64,000 nucleotides of DNA from NCBI GenBank assembly GCA_037951105.1, contig JBAMJV010007946.1, forward strand, positions 1-64,000, read 5' to 3'. Below the pieces are notes generated by a model. That model was not told where the DNA came from, ran no database searches, and saw only the letters and a program-made list of their open reading frames with translations. This document shows positions 11,196 through 20,931 of the stretch, piece after piece. The translations under genes were made by a program, and so were the position numbers. The stretch's first letter is position 1. Each line of letters begins with the position of its first letter. This stretch comes from Echinarachnius parma (taxonomy: Eukaryota; Echinodermata; Echinoidea; Clypeasteroida; Echinarachniidae).

Positions 11196-12096
11196 TATGC
11201 CTCCGCTATCACGCGATTTTAATATCAAGCCCAAATTAACATGCACTGATTTAATTTTTTAAAATATTTTTTCATATAATTTGAGTCCTGTGACCTTGAC
11301 CATATGACCCTAATCTTTGATGGCTCCCTAAAAAACATTCAGGTACCAAGTTTGTTTGAAATCTGACATTTAGTTCTTGAGATTTTGGCATTACAAGCTT
11401 TTTTGCATGCATAATGAGTCCCGTGACCTTGACCTCAATCTCATGACCCCAACATTTTATGGCTACGTTAACTCTTTATGATACATTCAGGTACCGAGTT
11501 TGATTGAAATCCGACATTCAGTTCTTGAAATTTTGCCATTACAAGCCATTTTCGCATACATATTGAGTCCTGTGACCTTGACCTTTGACCGCATGACCCC
11601 CCAAATCTAATCAGATCAGTGGCACCCCGATATGTACACTCATACCAAGTTTGAAATTGATCCGTCAACCGGTTCTTGAGATATCGCAAGAACAAGGCTT
11701 TTTTACACATACATTGAGTACTGTGACCTTGACCTTTGACCTCATGAACCCCAAAATCTAATCAGATCATTGCCACCCCAATATCTACACTAATACCAAG
11801 TTTGAATTTAATCCGTCAACCAGTTTTTGAGATATCGCGAGAACGAGGCATTTTTGTATATATATTGAGTCCTGTGACCTTGACCTTTGACCTCATGACC
11901 CCTAAAATCTAATCAGATCATTGTCACCCCAATATGTACACTCATACCAAGTTTGAAATTGATCCGTCAACTGGTTCTTGAGATATCGCGAGAACGAAAA
12001 CGGGACGTACGTACGGACGGACAGACGGACGGACGGACGGACGGACAGACAACCCGAAAACATAATGCCTCCGGCCACTTCGTTGGCGGAGGCATA
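11196..12096. mobile_element. Element with TATGCCTCCGC ends and five 150-bp internal repeats
   Basis: The left end TATGCCTCCGC is inverted at the right as GCGGAGGCATA. Inside are five tandem units starting at 11283, 11416, 11565, 11716 and 11867 (last three spaced 151 bp). Each has GAGTCCTGTGACCTTGACC and most have TTGAGATATCGCGAGAACG. A GGAC microsatellite (12004-12050) and a hairpin (ATGCCTCCGGCCACTTCG...) close the right end. AAA flanks both sides but is uninformative in A-rich sequence. Confidence 0.7.
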
Positions 12097-12479
12097 AAAA
12101 TGTGATATACACAGCGAAGGCGATTTCGCTGAACAATTTAATTTTTGTTCGCCCCCGTGTTTCGGCTCACCATTAGTAGAATAAGACAGGCAGGAATACA
12201 ACAGGGTAGTTTTGGATTTTAAAAAATCAAATATGCAACTACATGAACAAGTGCTGACATCAATATTTTTTTTTCTTAGCACTTGGCTGTGCCATCAATA
12301 ATGCATCACCCCCTTATGAGAGTAACTGGTATACTGCATCTGAACTTGAGCAGTACACACTCCACACTGACCGTGGAATGACACCTGTGTGCGTGAGAAG
12401 GAATAACGTTAATTATGAAAATTAAAGGTTTTTCTTCCAAGTCAACAAGCCTCCACTGAACTATCTTTTTTTGTACTGG

Positions 12480-12738
12480 CCCGTTCAGGCAAGTAGAATC
12501 AGACATGTTTACATTTTACTTGCCCCAATGTAACATTTACTTGTCCTCTTACTTCTAGATGTGATTAATACACGTGAAATTACATTGTTCTCTTGCAGTT
12601 GAACAAATATTTAGTTGCCCTGATCATGCATGCCAGCAAACTAGACAATTTATGAAATTTTTCTTGCCCGATATCAATTTTTATTTGCCCTGGGCAAGCG
12701 GGCAAGGGCAAGCGGGCAAGTGCAAGTGTCGAGCCCTG
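12480..12738 (-). mobile_element. TTGCCC-word repeat ending in GGGCTCGACACTTG
   Basis: The minus-strand start is GGGCTCGACACTTGCACTTG at 12738. Toward 12480, CTTGCCC or TTGCCC words recur at least seven times. It shares its terminus with the GGCCAG-word repeats at 13720-14066 and 44480-44579. Confidence 0.5.
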
Positions 12739-13024
12739 AAGTCAAGTATGAACACTAATCCAATATTGCACTGCTAGTACTGCATGCAGTATGAGTTACT
12801 TTTGGGCTGTGCCATCGATAGTGTATCACCCCCCTGGGAGAATGGACTGATAATCATCATCACGAACTTGTCATTCTATACACACACCCCATACTGACCA
12901 TGAAATAACACCTGCATACGTGAGAGGAATGTACCACAGAACGGGCATTACAAAAATGAATTGTATGGCATCCAAGTCCAGTATGAATCTTGATAACTTG
13001 TGGGCTGTGCTATTAATAGTCTAC

Positions 13025-13046
13025 CCCACCCCCCCCCCCCCCCCCA
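13025..13046. repeat. Poly-C tract
   Basis: C run of about 20, broken once by A, replacing the CACCCCCCTGGG segment of one repeat unit. Expansion of the short C run present in sister units is a simple explanation. Confidence 0.85.
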
Positions 13047-13574
13047 CCCCTTCCCCGGGGTGTAACTGATTAAGAGCATCAAGAACTTGGTGGCGCATGG
13101 CACACTTCACACTGACCATGAAATGACACCTGCATACGTGAAAGGAAACCATAGTGTACTCCTAGAACAGATATTACACAAATTAAAGGTATTGCATGCA
13201 AGTCCAGTATGAATATTGTTTACATTATAAATGCCATTACACAGTGTGAGATAAGATAAGGTAACATTGACATGGCATTGTACACACTCAACGACGTCCG
13301 CGAAATTACACCTACATGTAAATGAGAGGTACTCTAAGAACTACATTACAAACATTAAAGTCCAGTAATGAATATTGGTCCAGTATACCATTGCACTGCA
13401 TGTAGTACTGGTTATGAGGTATTTCCAGGCTGTGCTATCAATAGTCCATCACCCCTCTGGGAAAGTGATTAAAATATCATCACAAACCTGGTGTTGTCCA
13501 CTTCACCCTGATGTAGACTGTAGTAATAACACAGGTGGTCAGGCATAATACGGATACTGAGATAAATTATGAAA

Positions 13575-13712
13575 TTTAACCTGCTCCCAACCAGATTTTG
13601 CCATTCTATAAGGACCAACCAGATTTTGCCATTCATATAGAGGACCAACCAGGTTTTGCCATTCGTATAGAGGAACAACCAGGTTTTGCCAAATTCCACC
13701 AACCAGGTTCCC
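13575..13712. repeat. Short tandem repeat, about four 34-bp units
   Basis: AACCAGGTTTTGCCATTCG with ATAGAGGACC recurs four times with few changes. The words resemble a trimmed version of the 77-bp minisatellite unit (GTTCCC, AACCAGG). Confidence 0.75.
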
Positions 13713-13719
13713 ATAGGCA

Positions 13720-14066
13720 GGGCTGGACACTCGCACTGCATGGTCCACTGGCCCGGGGCCAGTGAAATTGCACTTTGGGCCAGCAAAAAATGTATAAAAG
13801 TCATATTTTAGTGGCCCAATCAGGGAGGTGGATTTTCAACCCAACATTGACAAATTTAGAAAAATGTAATTCTTCCATGACATTCTTCATCTATAATCAT
13901 CTAGGCTTGATCAGGAAAGAGTGATATTTTTAATAGTAAAAAGTTAATTAATGAAATAACGTTTTTGGGCCAGTAAATTTTTATTTCGGGCCACCAGAAA
14001 AGGGGAAGAAAATATTTCACTGGCCCTACCAGGCCACCGACAAAAGAAGTTTGTGTGGAGCCCAGG
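13720..14066. mobile_element. GGCCAG-word element with GGGCTGGACAC ends
   Basis: Left end GGGCTGGACACTCGCACTG and right end GTGTGGAGCCC are near inverted repeats. GGCCAGT, GGCCAG or GGGCCA words recur throughout in both orientations (13750-14030). No coding frame. Confidence 0.55.
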
Positions 14067-14218
14067 TTGCCATAGGCAATAGGTTTGAAGTATTGCTTCA
14101 AGCATGCTTCAAGTAACTTAAATACATACAAATTTATCCTATAGCAAAGCATGTACATTTAGTAATAAATGGTGAGGTGCTACTTGGGAGCTATCAGCTA
14201 TGCCATCAATAATGTATC

Positions 14219-14250
<32 letters not shown>
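14219..14250. repeat. Poly-C tract (about 32 C)
   Basis: Expanded C run at the CACCCCCC position of another unit of the 12270-14810 family. Confidence 0.9.
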
Positions 14251-14252
<2 letters not shown>

Positions 14253-14323
14253 AATATGATTGATTAACATCATGGAGAACTCAACACTGAATGTGAAATA
14301 GCACCTGTGTGAGGGCGAATAAC

Positions 14324-14415
14324 TTAACCCCTTGACCACAGGAACCGAGTATAAAGTTGTGTACAAAGTCTATGCCTATGGGTGGAATTTCATAAACTCG
14401 TAGGGAACGGGTTAA
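14324..14415. mobile_element. Solo TTAA mini-element
   Basis: TTAACCCCTTGACCACAGGA to GTAGGGAACGGGTTAA; same family as 4970-5049, inserted in a repeat unit. Confidence 0.75.
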
Positions 14416-14805
14416 GAATGTAAATTATGAAAATTAAAGGTATTTGCTGCCAAAAATTGATCCAATATCAATATGCCATTACACTGCGTGTAGTACGATA
14501 TGGTTATGAAATACTTTGGGGCTGTGCCATTGGTAATGTATTACCCCCTGGGAAAATGATTGATTAATATAAACCTTCTTGTTAATATGATGGAGAACTT
14601 GGTGTTGCATACACTCCAGAGTTCACACCGACCTTGAAATAGCACCTGTGTGAGGTTGAATAACTTAGAACTTGTAAATTATGAAAATTAAAGGTATATC
14701 ACGGTCCACTATGAACATTGATCCAATATGCAGTAGTGGTTGAGTTACAGTTTACTTACTGGCTGTGCCATCAATAATGTATCACCCCTCTGGGAAAATG
14801 ATTGC

Positions 14806-15502
14806 TTAAAGGGAACCACCACGCAAAGAAGAACATAGGGTACTTTTTGCACTGTTGTTTGATATAGATGTTCAATATTTTGCAAAGGTAGTGTTATTAA
14901 TAAGTTAGTTTACAGTAGTTAAAGTCCTTCCCGTGCCAACGGCGCCTATCTCCCGATTCATTAGCCCTAGGCCACACGTCTACTAAATGTAGCGAAAGCT
15001 ACAGAAGGGGGCCAGTCCTCTGGTAACTCGTGGAATTAACTTTCCCTTCTCCATTTTATAAATGCTGAGCGCCTGGCTAGAAGGCAGAAGGTACCATTTT
15101 GTTTAAGTCTTTGGTATGACCGGTCTGGGTTCGAACCCGGGACCTCCCGTGCGTAAGTGGGACACTCTAACCGCTAAGCCACCATGCTCGGTTGTTATTC
15201 ATAAACAATGCAAGTAATAACCTGAAACTCACAGAACCAACGGAGCCAATGGTTCCGTATTAAGCCCCAAATGTTTGCGAGTGCGCCGATTCTATACCCG
15301 TGTACCTTTAGAGCACGTGGAAGTATACGTCCTAGACAATGGACTAGTCTGTAGACCCATGAACAATTACTTAAGTATTGTGATGCGTTTTCAAATTATA
15401 TAATTTGTCTGGAAACCAATTTTTGAACTTGTTGATGGAATGGACTAAAACTATTACATTTTATTTATAAGAATATTATTTGTGGGTGGTGGTTCCCTTT
15501 AA
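14806..15502. mobile_element. TTAA MITE, family AGGGAACCACCACGC (copy 1), with nested SINE
   Basis: TTAA at 14806-14809 and 15499-15502, with termini AGGGAACCACCACGCAAAG and TGGGTGGTGGTTCCCT. The flanks join into a normal unit of the host repeat (GATTGCTTAA to CATCATCACAACTTGG, compare GATTGATTAACATCATGG near 14260). A clean insertion at TTAA is therefore visible. A tRNA-derived SINE is nested at 14925-15191. Confidence 0.9.
14925..15191 (-). mobile_element. tRNA-derived SINE (family 1, copy 1)
   Basis: On the minus strand it starts CCGAGCATGGTGGCTTAGCG (pol III A box TGGCTTAGCGG), followed by B box GGGTTCGAACCC. The body has CTTCTAGCCAGGCGCTCAG, CTGTAGCTTTCGCTACATTT and ACGTGTGGCCTAGGGC. 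The full-length sister is at 50698-50991. It sits inside the MITE at 14806-15502, so it is the younger insertion. Confidence 0.85.
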
Positions 15503-15687
15503 CATCATCACAACTTGGTGTTGTGTGCACTCAATCCCGGCAGTGTAATATATAACACAGGTGTGACTGGAACAGCCTGGAAATGAAAATTAAAGGTAAC
15601 TAGACTTTAATAACGTCCAGGGAATCTGCGGTACTCAAAATAATATCTAGCTCACTAGCTCACTGGTCAACTGCCCAGCAAACTTCA

Positions 15688-15767
15688 TTAACCTGTTCCC
15701 TTCGAGTATCTGAAATCCCCATAGACTTTGTACACAACCCACCCTGTTCCCGTAGTCAAGGGGTTCA
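15688..15767 (-). mobile_element. Solo TTAA mini-element, reverse
   Basis: TTAACCTGTTCCCTTCGAG to CCCGTAGTCAAGGGGTT; the right TTAA has decayed to TTCA. Confidence 0.65.
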
Positions 15768-15829
15768 AATTACACTTGCAAGCTCAACCAATCATGAAAT
15801 AATTAATGGATGTTTTTTTGTTTTTTTGG

Positions 15830-16035
15830 GGGGGGGGGGGCAATTAAGTGGCCACTGTAGACAGGCAATCTCTACTTTTAAACAGGTTCCAAAAAACATT
15901 GCTGCTTTTTTCTCCGTAGGGGATCAAGGACAAGTTGGTTGCTCAGACAGGTTTGATTACAAGTAACTGCCATTTATATTTGTTATTTTTGTTTTATGGT
16001 TTGAATAAACTGAATCTAATCTAATCTAATCTACA
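15830..16035 (+). mobile_element. Poly-G tract followed by LINE-type 3' tail
   Basis: Poly-G at 15830-15841. Then, from about 15900, an AT-rich tail ends GGTTTGAATAAACTGAATC followed by (AATCT)n at 16012-16033. That layout marks a CR1-like LINE 3' end; no ORF remains. Confidence 0.5.
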
Positions 16036-16264
16036 TGTAAGTACACTTTGTACAAAATAACAAGTTGTCAATTTGAGATTGTCTTATTCCTGGCAGAATG
16101 TCCTGCGTGGATTGGCCGTGGCATATTTTGACTGAGCAGTTGGCCATTAATATGTATTGGGTATTGTTTTTTCCTCCTTTTTTGTACTGTAGTCACCTAA
16201 ATAGTCTTTACTTTGACCCCAAATATATCAATGTAGCCTTTGTTTTAAAAGTTTGGCGCTCATT

Positions 16265-16660
16265 TTAAAGGGACTTAGTAACATTGTCCAAATCCTCAAA
16301 ATAAAATTGTAATTCTAGCGGTTCCTTTATACCTTGTTGTATTCGTATTAACAATAAAATCATGGGACAGCTTTCGGTTTTTCAAATTTCCCTTTCATTA
16401 CAAAGATATGTATGATTGAAGTATTTAGATAAGAAAATCTCCGGGCGAGATTTTCATCCCTGTACAAAGTGAATGCAGTGAGTTGGTGAATATCACCCAA
16501 TATCACTTTGCATTTTCGCTCATTACTTGGCCATACATTGTCCATTTGACCTGAAATTTTCACACAATACCCTGAGGACATATGAGATAACAACAGTATA
16601 CATTGCATCAACCATTCATCAGTTTTTGCACATCTCAACAAAGTTACTAGATCCCTTTAA
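16265..16660 (+). mobile_element. TTAA MITE, family AGGGACTTAGTAACATTG (copy 1)
   Basis: TTAA at both ends with AGGGACTTAGTAACATTGTC at the left and AAAGTTACTAGATCCCT at the right. 396 bp. Related copies: 36581-36946 (reverse), 51173-51851 (expanded), 58550-58691 (partial). Confidence 0.8.
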
Positions 16661-16884
16661 GTACCATGCATGTTGTACAGATGTAACAACACCACCTATT
16701 TACTGGCCCAGTTCAAAACACATGGCCACATGTACATTTATCAGAGCTTGAAGGAATGTTGGCTAAAAAAAAACATTCTGAGAAAAGCCTTCAGTGACCA
16801 ACATTTGTCACCCAAATAAAGTCCAAATGAATGGCTACCTCATCAACTAGAAACAACAGGGTCAGACTAGCACTGGTGTCAGGG

Positions 16885-17240
16885 TCAGGCTGACCAATTT
16901 GTGTCAGCTAAATAAGGCACCGATGAATAACATGCTAGCTCAACTAGAATAATAATGTTCTACTATAAAGCACATCTAAATGTCAATGGTCAAAGTAGGG
17001 TATAATCAATTTCCCTGTAGCACAGGGTACATATACAATGCATGTGTTGGCAAGTCTCTGATACCTGCCAATTATGCATCGTCTATGCACAGCTTACTAC
17101 ACACAAAGGTATTGCAATGTCTGTATGAAAACGAGCACTGTAATGTCATGGACAGGCTGACCAATTTGTGTCAGCTAAATAAGGCGCCGATGAATAACGT
17201 GCTTCATCAAGTCGAAAAGTAATGTTCTTTGACTCGATGC
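16885..17240 (+). repeat. Direct repeat pair of about 90 bp
   Basis: CAGGCTGACCAATTTGTGTC and the following TCAGCTAAATAAGGC / CCGATGAATAAC segment occur at about 16890 and again at about 17152, ending near TAATGTTCT in both. Confidence 0.8.
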
Positions 17241-17307
17241 ACAATCATAATAGTTAGACTTCAAAGCTTATCACATTCAAGTGCACATTCAGCTTGACCA
17301 ACTCATG

Positions 17308-17537
17308 TTAACCCCTTGACTACGGGAACCGGGTGGGCTATGTACAAAGTCTATGGGGATTTCAGAATCTCAAAGAGAATGGGTTAACCCCTTGACTACG
17401 GGAACCGGGTGGGCTATGTACAAAGTCTATGGGGATTTCAGAATCTCAAAGAGAATGGGTTAACCCCTTGACTACATGAACCGGGTGGGCTATATACAAA
17501 GTCTATGGGGATTTCAGAATCTCGTAGGGAACATGTG
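17308..17537 (+). repeat. Three tandem 76-bp TTAA units
   Basis: TTAA boundaries at 17308, 17384 and 17460. Units 1 and 2 are nearly identical (CTACGGGAACCGGGTGGGCT, GTCTATGGGGATTTCAG, CTCAAAGAGAATGGGTTAA). Unit 3 ends GTAGGGAACATG. Adjacent units share one TTAA. This is the solo mini-element caught in tandem expansion. Confidence 0.9.
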
Positions 17538-17819
17538 AAGTGAATGAGATTACCGGCAAGTCAACCAAAAAGCGGGTCTCGAGAAGAGCATTTGCCCAAT
17601 TGCCCGGGGGCTAGTGGATATCAATTTTTCTATTTTCAATTTCAATTTTATCTTCACATCTCTAACAAAACTTTGTTTCCAAACAAATTGTAAATTCGGT
17701 ACATGACATTGCAGCAGATGTCGGGGATCTACAAAGAATATTAAAATCCTGTTGGGTAAATCCCTTTCTTAACTGCAATGAATCAAACAATTTAAACAAA
17801 CAAGTATTGGAAAGCCATA

Positions 17820-17841
17820 GCCCCCCCCCCCCCCCCCCCCC
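17820..17841. repeat. Poly-C tract
   Basis: 22 consecutive C. The overlapping poly-proline and poly-glycine frames are artefacts of this run. Confidence 0.9.
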
Positions 17842-18257
17842 TCCTCTACCAATGTGGATGAACATCAAGGCAAAATCAACGGAGGCCAATTACACGTTGA
17901 AGTCACCTGTGCAACTACTGCAAGTAATCAAGATCCAAGTTGTAAATGAGAAAATGTTTAAATATGATAGAGATATATTGGTACTACATGATAATGCAAG
18001 AAAGACAGTGACAACAACGTACTGCAGAATTTCTTCTGTCATGCAATCACTTAAATTTATCTGAGCGCTGTAAAATGGCAGTGACAAATTGAAAGCTCCT
18101 AGATATAGATCTTGATGTCCCTAATTCGGGCAAGTACAATGATTTTGGGGCAAGCTATATGAGAGACCTGACACAAAGGGGAATGTTTCTTGTTTTTTCT
18201 CCATTACTGCAAGATTAATACTATTCTAGTCCTGGCTGTAATAAGTCACATTACTTC

Positions 18258-18868
18258 CAAACTTAAAAAAGACTGGCAGCAAAGCCTACCGGTCAATTCC
18301 TCATCATGCCAAGCAGAGGAGGCAGCGAAGTGGGAATTACTAGAGCATTACGCTGAGAGGGTGATTAGAGGGAGTGAACAGATATTGGGCTGCCAATTGA
18401 TGAGCATGTCCAGTTAGTGGTATACTGTAGTTTAAAGCCCCATTCAGGGGGTTGTTGTCGATAATAACTATGCCATCTTGTGAACACGTTATGCTCAGTG
18501 CAAAATACACACTGGTTCAGTTTTATGAAGTGCAAATATAGCCTGGTTGAAGTGCCAACCCGCTGTAGCATTTCTAACACAATCCCCAAATGTGACAATC
18601 TTTTAAAAACTGAAATGGACTGGTGGCAAAGCCTACCAGTCAATTCCTTCATCATGTAAAGCTAGTCGAAGAGGCAGCAGCGGAGTGGGAATTACTAGAG
18701 AGCGGTCTGAGAGGGTGATTAGAGGGAGTGAAGAGATATTGGGCTGCCAATTGATGAGCATGTCCAGTTAGTGTAGTTTAAAGCCCCATTCAGGGGGTTG
18801 TTGTCTGTCTGAAATCATCTCAAATTTGTGCAGTTATTAGAAAATGGTGCCATCTTGTGAACGCCTAT
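18258..18868 (+). repeat. Tandem duplication, units of about 250-270 bp
   Basis: 18258-18500 and 18610-18868 share AGAGGGTGATTAGAGGGAGT, ATATTGGGCTGCCAATTGAT, GAGCATGTCCAGTTAGTG, CCCCATTCAGGGGGTTGTTG and GCCATCTTGTGAACRC. The second copy has small insertions. Confidence 0.85.
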
Positions 18869-18879
18869 ATGCATTTTAA

Positions 18880-19030
18880 AGCAAACTCAATTTATATAGC
18901 ACCTAATATGATTGATAATCATCTCTTACACTTTACAATGAGAGTATTACCCCGGTCATAGGATACAATGCAAACCAGCACACATTATAACGTTATGACG
19001 CGCACACGCTAAACTGGCGAATGACATGGT
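18880..19030 (-). mobile_element. SINE 3' fragment
   Basis: TTTATATAGCACCTAATAT, ATTACCCCGGTCATAGGAT and CGCACACGCTAA match, diverged, the body of the SINE at 60902-61237 in the same minus orientation. Confidence 0.5.
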
Positions 19031-19099
19031 AGCCTTTCAAACACTATCGGCAAATCATAACAATCAATCAATCTCTCACAGGGGAAAAATTTACATTCA

Positions 19100-19710
19100 T
19101 TTTTGGGGGGCTACTTTGAAACTTTCCTACATGAAAATAACACTTTAAAATTTGTTTTGCATTGAACTCTATGCATATTTACAGGGGCTCTTTTATGATT
19201 TTCGGGGCTCTTTTTGGCATTTTGGGAGCGAATTTGCCCTGAGTCTCCATCTATTTTTTCACTGCTCTCTCTCAACGTTTATATTCTCTGTTGGAAATTC
19301 AGGTAAGTGGCAATTTCATACTGAAAGACTTTGTTAAAAGCTTGCAGCCACATATAGATATTAAGGAAAACCAATTTGATACACAATGATATGTACATGA
19401 ATGTATGTAGGTTAGGAACAATAGACATCTTTCCCCATGTAGCATTCATTCTGAAATTAAATGAAATTTAAATGAAATTAAATTTTTTACCAAACAACAA
19501 GATCGTTTACATTGATATAACATAAATCACAATATGATAATTCTCCATGGACCAGGGAAAACAAATTAAATTTATATTTCTGGGCTACTTTTCAATCTTG
19601 CCTGCAAGAAAACAACGCTCTAAAATTTGTTTGTATTGAATTCTATTAACATTTATGTGGGCTCTTTTTGGCATTTTGGGGGCTCAATATCGTCCTGAGC
19701 CTTTTTTCAC
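19100..19710. repeat. Duplicated GGGGCTC-word repeat
   Basis: Two copies, at about 19106-19250 and 19580-19705. Both have a GGGCTACTTT start, AAAATAAC or AAACAAC, AAAATTTGTTT.TATTGAA and GGCTCTTTTTGGCATTTTGG. Relatives lie near 7097 and 51120. Confidence 0.65.
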
Positions 19711-19789
19711 TGCCATAGAACCCAGCCTAGGTAATTTGGAGACCAGTCTTGTATGACTTATAAGGGTTAAAAGAATGAACACTGCGAAC

Positions 19790-19925
19790 ACTGTGGTGGT
19801 TATTAATTGCACGGTTTATGAATTTTACACAACCCTTTGCAAAATGTTGGGTATCTATTTGATATCCCAAAACGGTAGCAAAACATATAATTATGTGTTG
19901 TTGTTTGCCTGGTGGTTCCCTTTAA
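19790..19925 (-). mobile_element. Truncated TTAA MITE, family AGGGAACCACC
   Basis: The right end GGTGGTTCCCTTTAA and internal CCCTTTGCAAAATGTTGGGT match the reverse of the copies at 20124-20687 and 46538-46975. The other terminus is missing. Confidence 0.7.
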
Positions 19926-20123
19926 ACAATATCCCATCATATGTAAACAAGTCATATAAATTTTCCTCTCAAACACAAAACATTGTTTCCAAAATATATA
20001 TCAATATGTACTGTTCAAGGTACTCAAATATATTCAGTAAGTCGGTCAATAAAATCTATAATGTCTGTTGGCTTGAATTTCAGCACTGCAGCTAACTGCG
20101 GTGAGTACATGTAGTTAATATAA

Positions 20124-20687
20124 TTAAAGGGGACCACCAGGCAAAGAATAACACATAACTATATGGTTTGGTACTGTGTGTGTGATATCAAATAGATGCC
20201 CAACATGTTGCTAAAGGGTTGTGTAATTCATAAACAACACTATTAATTACCACCACTTATGGAACCAACATGCACTCATAATGGTTTTGTATGTGCCAAA
20301 CATCTGAGAGTGCGCCAGTTCTATTCGTGCGCGTACGCTTGGAGACAATAGAATCACAAAAAATGCGTTCTTTTCTGCAGTCCAATTAATCTTGGTTGCA
20401 GTAGTTAAAGAAAATAGGCTTTGCTGTGATCGAACCTGAGACCTCCGGATTGCTAGACTGGTGCTCAACCATTGAGCCACAAAGACCCTTGAATGGGGGA
20501 CGCTCCAGTCCCATGAAACCCTTTTCATTGCTCAATTGAATTTAAATTATAAAGTTTGAATACAAATATTTTGGAGACGCATATTTCTATGGTTGCTGGT
20601 GGAATGGATGACTAAAACTAATCATTTTGATATGAATATATTATAAATCAAAGGATCAGGTTATTTTGGAGTGATGGTTCCCTTTAA
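20124..20687 (+). mobile_element. TTAA MITE, family AGGGGACCACCAGGC (copy 2), with nested tRNA-like SINE
   Basis: TTAA at 20124-20127 and 20684-20687; termini AGGGGACCACCAGGCAAAG and GAGTGATGGTTCCCT. A tRNA-like segment lies at 20408-20540. Confidence 0.85.
20408..20540 (-). mobile_element. tRNA-derived SINE (family 2, copy 1)
   Basis: On the minus strand it carries TGTGGCTCAATGGTTGAGCA (A box), then GGTCTCAGGTTCGATC (B box). The flanking CCCCCATTCAAGGGTC and GGGTTTCATGGGA are shared with 56465-56590. Confidence 0.7.
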
Positions 20688-20811
20688 AAAGCCAGCGTGT
20701 CATATAAAAGCATCATGTAGAGTTATACACATCAAGGCTGTCCATAATTAGTGCGCAACAATACAGCAGTTCTATTACTATTGATTTTGTGTTCGCCACA
20801 GGGCTCTAATT

Positions 20812-20931
20812 GGAAAGTAATGAATTGAACAAACGCTGGCTGTGCGCGGACAAGTGACATTGACTAGAATATACAGCTAATTTTATAATACACCACTGTT
20901 TGCAATCTCATTACATGGTACACCACACATT
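20812..20931 (+). repeat. Host repeat unit A, left part (interrupted by the next element)
   Basis: Matches 24205-24329 (CAAGTGACATTGACTAGAAT against CAAGTGACAATGACTAGAAT, then ACAGCTAATTT). The match resumes after 24119, so the 3.2-kb element splits this unit. Confidence 0.8.

Larger units (their letters stand above)
12270..14810 (+). repeat. Diverged tandem repeat family, 7 units of about 200-350 bp
   Basis: The marker word GGCTGTGCCATCAATAATG followed by TATCACCCCCCTGGGA occurs near 12287, 12807, 13002, 13428, 14190, 14520 and 14760. Each is followed by a CACACTGACCATGAAAT segment, a CACCTG segment and AATTATGAAAATTAAAGG. Spacing varies because other repeats are inserted. The last unit continues across the MITE at 14806-15502 into 15503-15600. 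Confidence 0.8.
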
